Part shown: positions 1 through 10,189 of the stretch, one piece after another
Layout of the letters: every line of letters starts with the position of its first letter
Position numbering within the stretch: position 1 is the stretch's first letter
NCBI GenBank assembly: GCA_963691655.1
Contig: OY829330.1
Location: 16,836,815-16,900,814, forward strand
Direction: 5' to 3'
DNA from: Toxonevra muliebris
Lineage: Eukaryota > Arthropoda > Insecta > Diptera > Pallopteridae
DNA length: 64,000 bases
Translations under genes and position numbers: made by a program
Notes under the pieces: model-generated
Databases searched by the model: none
What the model was told of the DNA's origin: nothing
What the model saw: only the letters and a program-made list of their open reading frames with translations

Positions 1-171
1 TTAAGGTTAAACATCCTCATTATTACATTATTACAGATCCCGAAAAAAAGTTTTGCAATATCTTTTTGCAACTGTAAAAATTAGAGGAAATTTATGGTGT
101 TTTTAATGGTTTGGCGGTATACTGTATATTTTAAAACAGACTAAATACAAAGTTACCAAAAGTAACGTGTG

Positions 172-832
172 CCATCGCTAAAGATCGGCCGAGAAGCATT
201 TAGATGCCTCAAACTGTACCTGAAATGACAGCAGCCAGTGAATAATTCTATAAATTCGCTCGATTTCTGCGAACGATTGGTGCTCTTGATTGCACCCATA
301 TAAAAATTCAATCCCCTGGTGATGAAAATGAAGTAAACTATCGAAGTCAAAAAGGTTGGTACTCTTTCAACGTACAAGCAGTGTGTACGATCAACATGAA
401 AATTATAAATATTGTCTCAAGCTGGCGTGGCGCATCGCATGACAAAACTATTTTCAACCACTCGCAATTCATAAACACACGATATTTGGCAACACCATTT
501 GTCAATCTTGATAGAGATTTGAAAAATCTGTACAACAAGAGTTAGATTCGTACGCGAAATGTCATAGAGCGGAAATTTGACGTACCAACCGAAGATTCCC
601 AGTGGTATCTATGGATATGCAACTTAAATTGACAACAATGAAATTAATCATCATTGTGTGTGCTATGCTGCATAATATTGCAGTCGATGAAAATGAAAAT
701 GTACCACCAACAGACTTGGAAGAATTCGAAAGAACGATGGCTGAGACGGAGATTCCAAATACAAACACTACTGAACCAAATGATCAAAATAATGCGCGTT
801 ATTTTTTACTCAATTACTTTTGTACTCTGTAA
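172..832 (+). pseudogene. PIF/Harbinger transposase relic (HARBI1-like)
   Basis: This is a decayed transposase of the PIF/Harbinger cut-and-paste DNA transposons. From about 204 the plus strand reads MPQTVPEMT, then a stop, then FYKFARFLRTIGALDCTHIK, GWYSFNVQAVC and SWRGASHDKTIFNHSQF. This is the Harbinger catalytic block carrying the first aspartate (DCTH). It continues LATPFVNLDRDLKNLYNKS, a stop, and RNVIERKF, which holds the catalytic glutamate. After a frame change at about 595 it reads MQLKLTTMKLIIIVCAMLHN and ends at a stop near 832. The segment that normally carries the second aspartate (a GDSGY-type motif between NHSQF and LATPF) is missing. The in-frame stops, the frame change and that deletion make it non-functional. 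No terminal repeats were located, so element limits are unknown. The family call is firm. Confidence 0.85.
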
Positions 833-1949
833 AAAATCAAATATAATAAAAACCAGAAACTATTTTTAATCTAAGTACTTTTTTTTTTAATTAGAAAAAT
901 AAAGATAATGATTATTCAGAATCTATTTCTGTTTAAAAATTTTAATTGTTCGTAAGATTCGTCATTTTCAATTGGTGCAACTCAATTTTTGTTTTGGCTT
1001 CATGTCGCAAAATGCAATTAACAAGAATATTTTCTTCTACTTCATCGAAATTTTAAGCACGTATACGTTTTTTCGACATTTTTTTGGTTTTTTTCAGCCA
1101 ATCCACTAGCTGTTTTACAGTTATCTGTCAAAATAATGTAAAAATCCCTGGGATATTTTAAATAGGCATTTAAATTTAGAAACGCTATTAAAAGAGGACC
1201 ATTAAACTAATGCATAGTGAATAATTAATGTAGTGTTTCTAATAATGCTAATAGCTAAAACCGATTTTTGTTATAAGGGTTTAGCTACTTTTTAATGGAG
1301 AGTGAATAAATTGGGGCTTAAATCGACATTTATTTATTTATTTTTTTGGATTATGACATTTGCTGTAAATGATCGATGTGTAAAATTCCTCCCATATAAT
1401 TTGAGCTACCCTAATCTACATGTGTGCAGTATTATATAAACCGTGAAAGACAAGGAGGGCGAAAACGATATGCATATAGAGAGAAATCTTTATACAAACA
1501 AAGTAGTTGCTTATTAAAAATATGGACAACTTTGGTAAAACAAGATTTTTTACTTTTTGTCTTGTTATTGTAAGCTAGATTTATATGTATATTGATGAAA
1601 TCGATGAAGATGTTGTGGTTATTTTAAATAAATCTTTTCGTTTTATGACAAAACAGAAAAAGTTATTTATTTTTATTATTGTACATAAATGTTAATCATA
1701 GCGATGATGATAGCCAAATTCATGATAGACATACTATCATATATACATACATGCATATACCGGAATTCATTAAAATTCTAGTTTTATAATAATTTTATGA
1801 AAAAATCTTTGATTATGAGCAATCAGAAAAAACAAATGACATACTCGTATTTATAAAGGGTGTTTCAACAACAGTTGCAGGGTGTGCTTTTTAAATAAGA
1901 CTCACAAATATAACGAAAAAACCAAAAATTTTATTTTTCGAATAGTAAA
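833..1949. other. AT-rich interval, nothing recognised
   Basis: No coding frame, terminal repeat or RNA gene was recognised. The sequence is very AT-rich with short homopolymer runs. A short ATACATACATGCATATAC run near 1742 is the only simple repeat noted. Confidence 0.5.
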
Positions 1950-2745
1950 GACTTGGGGAAATTATACGTGGAATAACACATCATGTAAATGGCCACCACG
2001 GCTCCTTTTCCACTGTAGCGCCTGTTTGTCAAAATTTTCAATGACTTTTTGGCATAAAGACGACTCCATTTCAGTTATGGCTGCACTAATGTTGAATTTT
2101 AGTTCTCAAATTGTTTGAGGATCGTTGGCATAAGCTTAAATTTATACATACCGCTAAAAAAAAGTTCAACGGAGTCAAATCATATGATATTGGTGACCAA
2201 AACGTTAAATTACACGGCATGGTAATTCGGTACGCAATAAGTCGATAGATTCCCTTGAAGAATGGCTCGTTGCTCCATCCAGTGGAAAGTTGACGCCCTC
2301 CGTGTCTATATCAACCAATACTGGAGAGAAAAAACCGTTAATCATTGCATGAAGTCGTGATCTGTTCACTATAACTGTCTCATCATCTTCGTTTTCAAAG
2401 AATTATGTCCCGATGACGCCGCTTGATTAAAAGGTGCATTGGAAGCTCTTGAATCTCGCACGAATTTTCCGATACCTTGATGGGACAAAAATTTTTTTTT
2501 TTTGGCAAAAAATTGCAACTTACGGCCATGTTTTCCAGCACCCAATCAGTAAACGCCCGACGATGTCCGTGGTCTCCAGGCTTCAATTCTTAAAGAAGCG
2601 TGCAAATAAAGATCTTATAAGTGTGCAAATAAAGATCTTGCACACCGGGCTGAAAGCGCATGTGTTAATGATTTCATGTCTTGTACTGACTCGGCCAACT
2701 CGAATTTCTGCAATATATACCTCGTCATAGGTGGCACCCTTTTTC
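1950..2745 (-). pseudogene. Tc1/mariner-superfamily (IS630-type) transposase relic
   Basis: Read on the minus strand, several frames together give a decayed DDE transposase. In order: KPGDHGHRRAFTDWVLENM (about 2586-2530), NEDDETVIVNRSRLHAMING, VNFPLDGATSHSSRE (about 2275, the region with the second catalytic aspartate), WSPISYDLTPLNFFLA (about 2200, equal to the usual PPxSPDLTPLDFFLWG), then LKFNISAAITEMESS and a GGHLHD-type tail (about 2105-1975). The sequence needs several frame changes and carries stops, so it is dead. A 21-bp direct duplication containing AAATAAAGATCTT sits in the N-terminal part at about 2600-2641. The superfamily is clear from the motif order; the exact family is not. 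Confidence 0.8.
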
Positions 2746-2769
2746 AACACAAAAAGTTTTTCCGAATCA

Positions 2770-3020
2770 AGCTACTGTAAACCGAATTGACTACATCGCT
2801 ATCAGAAGAAAATGGCGTGGCTCGCTATTCAATGTACGCAATGAAAAAGGGAGCCAATATCGCAATTGATCACAGTCACTCTGCGCATCAAGATTGCTGC
2901 CATCAAAAAAGCCAATGAAGTAAGGCGTAAGAAATTTGACCTCAAGAACCTGCAAAACCCAACGAGCGCCGCTCGCTACTCGGACGCTCTATACTTCGTC
3001 GCATTGAACGTATCCAATTG
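2770..3020 (+). pseudogene. LINE endonuclease (APE-type) C-terminal relic
   Basis: The plus strand reads NRIDYIAIRRKWRGSLFNVR, then after a frame change GANIAIDH, and after another LRIKIAAIKKANEVRRKKFD. This matches the end of the apurinic-type endonuclease of RTE/SR2-like LINEs, where 'NQIDYI' and a serine-aspartate-histidine motif near the end are typical. Here SDH reads IDH. Frame changes rule out function. It lies upstream of, and in the same orientation as, the reverse transcriptase remains at 4030-4405, so both probably belong to one old insertion. Confidence 0.7.
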
Positions 3021-4030
3021 AGTAACGCAGGTCTGAACATCAGCAATGCCGACAGCCTCCAAGACGGATAACTTTAATTGTTTTGACCCTGCAGGAAAAG
3101 GGCTAGAATATTCCCGCGGTAAGGTATGCCTGTCGTAAGAGGCGACTAAAATACGAATTATATATATACGGAACGGTGCTCCCGACTGCAATGAGACCAC
3201 GCCCGTCTCCCAGATCGGTTGAAGCAATAAGCCGCAGCTCAAAAAAATAAACGACAAGGAGACCAAGACGTATCCTGCGTTTATACGAGACGTTGCTTCA
3301 TACTGCCTTTAAAAACTTGCTCTCACACTTGATCCAGCCGCCTTTTCACCCTGCTGTCAGACCAATAATGGTTGTCACGGCTGATCGAAGTTGGCGACTG
3401 GAAAGTAGTAGTTTTTACGCGTGGAACGCAGAAACCAGGGTATCAGTGACCCTACTCCGCAGCGGACAGTAACGGACCAGATCGACAAAAAAAATCAGAC
3501 GAGTGAGCAGTAATGCTTCAGACGGCCTCCTGACGAAATATTAAAAGGTGGTTCCGGGAGGAGCCTTCCTTTGGACGAGAGGAGATGTTTAGCGGGTGGA
3601 AGTCTCGCACTGACTTTGGCTTTCAATACTTTTCCTCCTCTTGAAAAAAAACTCGGACGCTCTAAAAGCCTCCACCTCAACCGTGAATGAAAACAACAAT
3701 TGGAATATCATAAAGAACACATTGGATTCGTTTCTAATAAACGCAAGACGTGGAGCTTAGAAAGCCAAAGCATCTGCCAACTCAGAAAACTCGAAATGTC
3801 AAAAGAGACATAACGGCAGATAAAAGATTATGGTCAGCGTTTTTGGCCAAAGAGGCGCAAGCTGCTGCAGAAACACACAGATGTAGAGACCTACACAGGG
3901 CAATCAAAAAACAACACTTAAGCCTCTGAAGCCTCTGAAAGACCTGCGCGAGTAATCTGTCACTGCGAAGAACGTTTTGAAATTCCAAATGTATCCACTA
4001 CGCCCTGATACCTAGAAACTTTGCTGGGCA
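3020..4030 (+). mobile_element. LINE linker region, heavily decayed
   Basis: This stretch lies between the endonuclease and reverse transcriptase relics. Around 3810-3920 the plus strand reads RDITADKRLWSAFLAKEAQ then AAAETHRCRDLHRAIKKQ, matching the linker between endonuclease and RT in this LINE type. Around 3110-3160 is a GC-rich stretch (TGCCTGTCGTAAGAGGCGAC) that resembles sequence seen beside arthropod repeats. The rest has no open frame I recognise. Confidence 0.5.
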
Positions 4031-4405
4031 ATTAAGATCCTGAAAAACAACAAATCCCCGGCCCGAATAACCAGAACTGCTGAAATGTGATCCAGAATCT
4101 AGTGCTCAACTAATCCAACCAGTAGTTGCACATTTCTGGAGCACAGAAATCTTACCGCAAGAGCTCAAAGAAGGCGTATTGGTTAAGTTGCCAAAAAAAA
4201 AGTGATCTAACGGAGCGCAAAAATTGGGGAGGCATTACGCTGCTCAGCGTGACAAATAATGTTATTGATCATATTTTAACAAACAGGATATCTGACGCTT
4301 TATTACCAGGAATGAGACAAGAACAATGAGGGTTTCATGCTCATAAATCTCACGTCGATCACGTCAATAGCTTAAGAGTAACCGTAGAACAATCGGTGGA
4401 GTGGT
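4030..4405 (+). pseudogene. LINE reverse transcriptase N-terminal relic (RTE-like)
   Basis: The plus strand reads IKILKNNKSPGP near 4032, then FWSTEILPQELKEGVLVKLP, and after a frame change ERKNWGGITLLSVTNNVIDH and LPGMRQEQ, a stop, then GFHAHKSHVDHVNSLRVTVE. This is the first part of a non-LTR reverse transcriptase: KSPGPD, then NWRGITLLS, then RQEQAGFR. It stops near 4405, before the catalytic YxDD block, so the element is truncated. The resemblance to RTE/SR2-type elements comes from memory of motifs and no search was run. A relic with matching C-terminal sequence lies at 10190-11640 on the other strand. Confidence 0.75.
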
Positions 4406-4458
4406 GTACATCACTACACAAGTATTAAAATTAAAAATTTGTTATATCTAATCATAAT

Positions 4459-4695
4459 AGGTCTGTTCACGTACTTTCCCAGTAAAAACTTGCAGCGAGA
4501 GAGTAAAAGAAAGATTGAGAAAAATATTCTCTCAAAGAGACAAATAGCAGAAAAATTACGTGAACAGAAAACTAGTAGAAACTTGCAAGTAAGCAACTGA
4601 TTAACTGTTTTGACAGTTAGTTTCAAACAGGAAAAAATAATTGTGCAGTTTATATTTATATTAAATAAATAGATAAATATATTAAAATTAATAAA
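4459..4695 (+). repeat. 5' end of a terminal-repeat DNA transposon carrying the Myb/SANT relic
   Basis: From 4459 the sequence starts AGGTCTGTTCACGTACTT and stays alignable by eye with 56403-56610, where the same sequence is one end of a complete short element. Shared blocks include GAGAGAGTAAAAG, GATTGAGAAAAA, TACGTGAACA and GTTTGACA-like sequence. This leader runs straight into the start codon of the SANT-like frame at 4696, so that gene appears to be carried by the element. Confidence 0.7.
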
Positions 4696-5282
4696 ATGGA
4701 ACCTACAATTGAAGTTAATTGTTCACCAAAAACTTTTAAACGAGTGCAAAGTGGTATGTATGAAAGGAATCATTGAAATGTGCAATTATTAAAATGCTTT
4801 ACATACAGATGAAACTTATCAGAGCGAAGTCATTTCCAATAGTGGAACAGCAGCAACGAACATTCGACGAGGTCATCTTCTCCGAAATACCTAGCGAGGA
4901 GCCCCAACAACAATTTGACACTTTAGGCGACTCTGAAGAAATTGGAGCAAGTGGAAGTGCAGACTCCCAATTCCATACGTTGGATGGCAGTAAACCTGTA
5001 CGAGAAAGTACTGACACTGAAACCGCCAAAAACGAATGGTTGGATGCACCAAATAAGCTCCTTATATCACTAGTGAAGGAGTGAGGGAGCAAAAAGAAAA
5101 TGTGGTTTGCTATAGCCGAAAAGCTCTGCGAGAAAGGCTACCATTACACTGGCCAGCAGGTGGAGGCGAAATATTATGGGCTGGAGAGGCGGTACAAAAA
5201 AAAACTAAGTTGCACAATGCACAAACTGGGCGCAACAGGCAAATTTGTCCGTATCAAACGTGAGTTTTTGATTCAATTTTGA
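4696..5282 (+). pseudogene. Myb/SANT-like (trihelix-type) DNA-binding protein relic
   Basis: A small gene of the kind carried as a second ORF by PIF/Harbinger elements. A first short exon starts at 4696 (MEPTIEVNCSPKTFKRVQS) and is followed by a possible donor GTATGT at about 4754 and an acceptor TTTACATACAG near 4810. The next frame (4809-5084) is acidic and serine-rich, then gives EWLDAPNKLLISLVKE. After a stop and frame change, MWFAIAEKLCEKGYHYTGQQ, VEAKYYGLERRYKK and LGATGKFVRIK follow. The tryptophans, 'LLISL' and 'CE..Y..LER.YKK' pattern fit the Myb_DNA-bind_4/SANT fold. The stop at about 5084 breaks the domain, so it is called a pseudogene. Domain assignment is by pattern only. Confidence 0.6.
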
Positions 5283-5853
5283 GTTTCAATAATTTGCTTT
5301 CCTTGTTAATTTTCCTTCAATAAAATTGATACCTCGAAATCTACAGCTTTTTTAAATCGATTCACTGTTTTTTTTTTAATTTTTGGTAGAAATATACAAT
5401 TTTTGATCCGAAAAAAGATACGAGCGTTAGGGATGAAGGATATTTCACTTTTTTTAAACTTAATTAATTTTTATGATAGAATTCAATTTAAAAAAAGAAA
5501 AAACAATAGAATACTGATAATTATTCAAAAAAAAAAATAAATTTATTGAGCATATTTTCCTTTCAGAGTTTTCTTCTTACAGTCAGGAAACAGCTTTCTA
5601 TGTTCCTTCATAGTTTTCTTAAGTTAAAATTTATAAAAATACAAATAAAAAAGGTAAAAATGGAAGAATAATTAATGCAGATAAATAAAAAATTTATGCC
5701 ACATACATCAGTCAATATTTTAAAGGCGGGGAGAACGTGCAGAAAACGAACTGTGTAGCTCGACGCGTGAAACGCGCAGAAATTGTAGGACACGGAAAAC
5801 ACTTTTGACGCACGAAAAGTGTTGACGCGTGGTATGTAACTCCAGTGCGAACA
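5283..5853. other. Unassigned; includes a small hairpin
   Basis: AT-rich sequence with no supported gene. At about 5790-5830 ACACTTTT and AAAAGTGT can pair over a short loop beside repeated GACGC motifs. No right-hand end matching the element that starts at 4459 was found here. Confidence 0.4.
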
Positions 5854-6170
5854 CGTGAGAGTGTATTTCAGGCAAATCTAACATTCCGTTGAAATGCAGA
5901 ATTTCGCCATACAAGAAGTGTCAAATGAAATTCTGCAGTTCAGACTCATTTCATTGAAATGCGACTGAAATGAAAAAATTAACTAGCAACCCTTAAACGC
6001 AAGGTTGTAAAACAGGAAAAATTTAAGATCTATTACATTTTTTAGACATGTTGGGTTTTGTTTTCAAAACAGCTGCTCTTGTAATATTTATTACGCGAAA
6101 TAATAAAATAATGGAGAGTAACTCATTGCCATTCCTCCAGTTTTCCATAATTATTATATAAATTCTTGGT
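5854..6170 (+). mobile_element. MITE copy, family A (TIR AGTGCGAACACG)
   Basis: The start AGTGCGAACACGTGAGAGTG and the body run parallel, as reverse complement, to 56930-57236. Shared landmarks are the AGCAGCTGTTTTGAAAAC block, ATAATGGAGAGTAACTC and GGAATGGCAA. It codes for nothing. A related end also occurs at 22329-22372, so the family has at least three members in the window. Confidence 0.7.
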
Positions 6171-6460
6171 TTCCAAATTTTGCAGTGAAATGTCTTCATA
6201 GATTTTGAGTTATTGTAACGGTATTTTCTTATTCAAAATTATTACTATCGCTTTTTACTTTACTATATTTTTGAATACTGTAGCATTGCTTTATTGTAGA
6301 AATATAATTTTGTATATCATTATTGTTTCAGTGCGAAAAATCTGTTATAGAGGGAGCATCTCTGATCGCGTTAAAGGAGATGGAGATTAGGAGTAAATAA
6401 TACTATGTTCAAAAAAATTGTGTTCTGTTTTTTCATTTATATTTATAGTCACTGTAGCAA

Positions 6461-6692
6461 TATTGGATCCGCCATTTTGAATTTTGAAAATCTAATGTTG
6501 GATTCGCAATCACTGACCACCAAAATCCCTGGATACTAAGTTTCATTACGATCCATAATTTTTTTTTCAAAATCAACCGCCATATTGGATCTGCCATTTT
6601 GAATTTGGAAAATCTAATGTCAGATTCGTAATCAGCGACCTCAAAAATCCCTAGATATCAAGTTTTATTAAAATCAACTACATCAATATAAA
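6461..6692. repeat. Two-unit tandem duplication, about 122-bp period
   Basis: Unit 1 starts near 6461 and unit 2 near 6583. Both contain GGATC-GCCATTTTGAATTT, AAAATCTAATGT, GATTCG-AATCA, and AAAATCCCT-GATA-CAAGTTT with scattered substitutions. The 'GCCATTTTGAA' style unit resembles a dispersed dipteran repeat, which is an impression only. Confidence 0.75.
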
Positions 6693-6765
6693 GAAAATAA
6701 TTTTGTCGTCGTATCCGTCCCAGTGTTCGTCGACATCCTGAATTTTATTTCAAGTTAAATATTAA

Positions 6766-6836
6766 CGGGTTAATGAACAAATGTAGTCATCACAACAACA
6801 ATGTATATAAAGACGGGCAAATCAGACGGAATTTTC
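6766..6836 (+). repeat. Dispersed repeat B, short copy
   Basis: It contains AATGAACAAATGTAGTCAT and CAACAACAATGTATATA followed by GACGGGCAAATCA. The same string with a longer downstream part occurs at 47231-47500 and 52128-52400. It is non-coding. Confidence 0.7.
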
Positions 6837-7438
6837 TTCGATTTTTTTTGTAATTCTCACCAAGCTTGAGAGAAGTTACAAGTTTTTTTTTACACAATTT
6901 GAAGCTGTTTTTTCCTTGGACTACTAAATTAAAATAAGTACTACAAAACAATAGAATTCATCTTAAATACATATCGCATTCACTTGTATTGAGATGCTTC
7001 GATGTTTCACAGGTTAATAAACTCCAAATGACCTAAAATTTGTTTTCCAAGTGTTTTATGTTAGAATAAAAAAAAGAGGGTATGCATCAAAAAAATAAAT
7101 AACTTAGAAAAATAAGGGACACCCTTGCTCACTAATATATGTGTAAAAATCAAAACAGCTGATCTGCTTGCGTGCAAGAGCTTGGGCATCTCTTACCTAT
7201 ATACAAGTAAGCAAAATAAGTTTTTTATCGCTTGAAAAATTTTTAATTTTGAGTTGAGCACTTCTGTATTTAGGGTGCGATATATACAATATAAAAATTT
7301 TCTTAATGTTTGTTAGTTCTTTCTGACTTTAATTAAGAGAAATAATACAGACCGACACTCTGTTAAACAATTTGTAGAATTATTAAAAAATATAAATTAG
7401 CATCATCTGATTATACAAACATATATTCGAAACAGTAC
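6837..7438. other. AT-rich interval, nothing recognised
   Basis: No frame, terminal repeat or RNA gene was recognised between dispersed repeat B and the GTATCGAG-rich fragment. Confidence 0.4.
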
Positions 7439-7658
7439 AAGTTGTACTATTTAATTTTAATTGCATTGGAAAATGGAAAATGCAGTACTAATTTTTGTAC
7501 TGAAAGTTTTGAAAAGTATCGAATTTCCATACCAGCATGAATGTACTAAATGAGTACAAGTACTCTTAATAAAAGTATTGAGTAAAAAAGTATCGGGTAT
7601 CGGGGTAAAAGTATCGAGTACTCAAAGGACCGAGTACTGATACCATTTCCCTACTTCT
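7439..7658. mobile_element. GTATCGAG-rich DNA transposon end (hAT-like)
   Basis: This stretch is packed with variants of GTATCGAGTACTC and ends in ATACCATTTCCCTA. The opposite end type, TAGGGAAATGGTATCG, starts another copy at 48768. Short repeats clustered just inside a terminal inverted repeat are typical of hAT-type elements. No target duplication could be read, so the superfamily is inferred. Confidence 0.5.
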
Positions 7659-9099
7659 GCTGATCTTTCCAGTATGTTTTTCACGGACTTGCCTTCTTCA
7701 GACATTGTTCAAATTGGCAAGCATCTTATGAACACTAAGTGACATTATATACCATGAATATTTTTCAATTTATATTTTAGCAGCGTGGAATTGAAAAATT
7801 CGGTAGGAATTTAGTTAAAATATTTTTGAAAAGTGATTTCTGTGATTCAAGGAGAAAAAGGGTACAGTCCCCCTATACAAACCGCCCTCCAACAAATGTT
7901 CTGTTTCGAGCGCTGCTGTGCACATTTAACAGCGCTAGCGAAAAAAACAAAGTTTCAAGATTGTTTAAGTAGATCTTTGGCTACGTGTCAGTAAAATTTA
8001 AAGAATATTGGAACACTTTTTTTACCATATGCCCATGTGCGCAGGGACAACAATTTTCCCGGCTATGGAATTTTAGTTTTTTTTCACTCTTAAAAATTTT
8101 TTAATATCCATTTATAAAAAGCAGTATAATTTTGTTACTTAGTACTTACATTTTAATGGCAGCCCAGATTAAAAATTATAATATAATGAAGAATTTGAAA
8201 CAGGAAAAGGAAACGAAATAAAACGAACTGAAAGTGCTACGCTTGTTGTTTTTATTTTGTATAAATTAAATAGTTATTTTTTAAAATTTGAGTTGTAGGC
8301 TATACACAAAAAATTATGTCAATTCTGTGTCCCGGTTTATTTTTTGAACTATGGCAATTTGCCCCGGGATTAGGTAAAATGAAAATGGCAACCGTAATCA
8401 CGACTTACTTGATTTTTTTTTACTTACTTTTTTGTGTTATAATATTTTCATGCGCACTCCTTATACTTAGACTTTTATTGTGTAGTTATAATTTTCGATA
8501 GTCTTTATGGCAGGACTAAATTCTTTCTTTCCATACAGTATTTGCATTTTCAATATTCTCAAGGACCATGCTCCTTTGAATGGTTTTCCAAAAATAGGTT
8601 GTTTACGGCATTTTGAAGGCGTAAGTTTACAATTTATTTGGTATCCCAACTAGGTCATTATATAAAGACCACTTTTACGAGTATGTGCAAATGTATTTCT
8701 TCTTTGTTTTTTTTTTTTGTTAGTATTCTTGCAAGTTTTCCACATAATCTATAAGAAAATTATTTCATAAAAACACGAATCTCTTCGACTCTTATGCATG
8801 TACGCGCTTACGACCAACATCATAGATACAGACACTATACATACATACATTTGTGCGTGCTATGAGTTGGCTTTAACTTAAGCTTTTAAGATCTTTAACT
8901 GTTAGCTTTGGGTTTGGCTTTGGTGTGTTGGTTGTTGTTACCGTTTGTTGTCTTGTCTTATTTGATCTTGTCTTCCTTCTCTTCCACGCTTAATACAATC
9001 TTCTTCATTGCTCTTTGCTTGTGTTCTTCTCTGGCTAAAATTATTCACATTTTTTTAATTTTTATTTTTTTTAAATCTGCGTGCATGCGCAGTTGGTTG
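7659..9099. other. Unassigned interval before the host exon region
   Basis: AT-rich with no recognised transposon motif. From about 8780 the composition changes: fewer transposon-like features, ATACATACAT runs and GTTGTTGTTACC-like sequence. This suggests upstream or 5' untranslated sequence of the gene whose first exon is at 9767. Open frames here, such as 8908-9243, lack coding character. Confidence 0.4.
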
Positions 9100-9766
9100 T
9101 GGTTTTACCAACAACTGGTTGCGCGTGCTGATTCAGTTGTTCAACTTTCATTCGACTCGTACGGTGGTTGTACGCTGCACCAACCGACGACATATAATAT
9201 CTTCTATATACATACCACACAAATATTTATAACGAAATATTAGTGACAAGTGTTGTTCCTCTGCTGCTCTTAAATTTTTATACATACCTATAAATTTATT
9301 TTTTTCAAATTTTAACATAAAGCCAAATAAAAATAAAGAATTAATAGTATAGTTATAAAAATTTATAAATTTATAAACAATTAGTTAGTCGATGGTGCAA
9401 AAATTGGCATCAGCTTGCAGCAAAAAAAAGTAGAAATCGTTGAAAATAAATCTTTGCATAAAAAGAAACAAATAAATACAAAAATATGTAAATTGCATTA
9501 AAACAACTAAAATTTGTTAAAAGAAATTAAAAAATATATATGTACTCGTACATATAATCTGCAAGGTGTACAAGTGTAAACTTAAAAAAAGTAGGAAAAA
9601 AAATATAAAATGATTACAAAATTTTGAAAAAAAAATCTGAAAATATATTAGTTTCTATATAAAAAAAAAATAAAATAAATTTGTATCCTGTTTGCGTATA
9701 GGTACTGCATACATACACATACAAACTTGCATACGACATAGAGCGTTATAGGCGAAAACGGTAAAT
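9100..9766 (+). promoter_or_regulatory. Probable promoter/5' leader region of the 9767 exon
   Basis: A TCAGTT motif at 9133-9138, fitting the arthropod initiator TCAGTY, lies in a locally GC-richer patch. I saw no clear TATA box at the expected distance and no good downstream promoter element match. The 600 bases up to the start codon are AT-rich and stop-laden, as expected of a long leader. Weak evidence; transcript-end data would decide it. Confidence 0.3.
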
Positions 9767-9959
9767 ATGCTGCAACCACGCGATTTACGCGTACCTATGC
9801 AGAGACGACGCAACAATAATATTAAGACTCCAACAACAGCGGCAACTGCAAAAATAACTAAGACTGCATCCCTGAGCACATCGAAATTTCACGAATTATT
9901 ATTAATTACATTGTTAAGTTTATTATTAGTGCTACCCATTGGATTAACTGAAAATGTTG
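9767..9959 (+). CDS. Probable first coding exon of a secreted or membrane host protein
   Basis: This is the only frame in the window that looks like host coding sequence. It starts at ATG 9767 with A at -3. An in-frame TAG lies 18 bases upstream, so translation cannot begin earlier in this frame. The first 40 residues are basic and polar (MLQPRDLRVPMQRRRNNNIK, then a Thr/Ala/Lys-rich run). They are followed by a hydrophobic segment, roughly residues 42-60 (ELLLITLLSLLLVLPIGLT), then ENV. That fits a signal peptide or signal anchor with a long N-terminal region. At 9960 the sequence reads GGTAAGTG, a near-perfect splice donor, leaving phase 1; read through, the frame stops within a few codons. 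No later exon was recognised. The protein is unidentified. Confidence 0.6.
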
Positions 9960-10185
9960 GTAAGTGATCAAAAATATATCCAAATTTAAATAAAATGATA
10001 CAGAAAATAGTCAACTAGCTTCACATTATTAACTATAATTCAAGCTCAATGCCATCAAGGATACTCATACAAACATACATACATACAAGATAAATCATCA
10101 AACATTCAATATTGTGTTACTTACTGACTTATTGCAATCCTCATCTCCTATTGGAGCGTAGAGCCTCTACGATCAATCTATATAT
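9960..10185 (+). other. Start of the presumed first intron
   Basis: The region begins with the GTAAGT donor and is otherwise AT-rich with ATACATACATACATAC near 10070. There is no coding signal before the LINE relic begins. Confidence 0.4.
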
Positions 10186-10189
10186 AATA

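Noticed and set aside
172..5282. One autonomous Harbinger element with both transposase (172) and SANT-like gene (4696)
   Set aside because: The terminal repeat at 4459 lies between them and points into the SANT gene, so the transposase relic is outside that element.
8908..9243. 111-codon frame with hydrophobic segments
   Set aside because: Hydrophobic content follows from T-rich DNA; no start context or splice logic supports it, and it lies in the probable leader of the 9767 exon.
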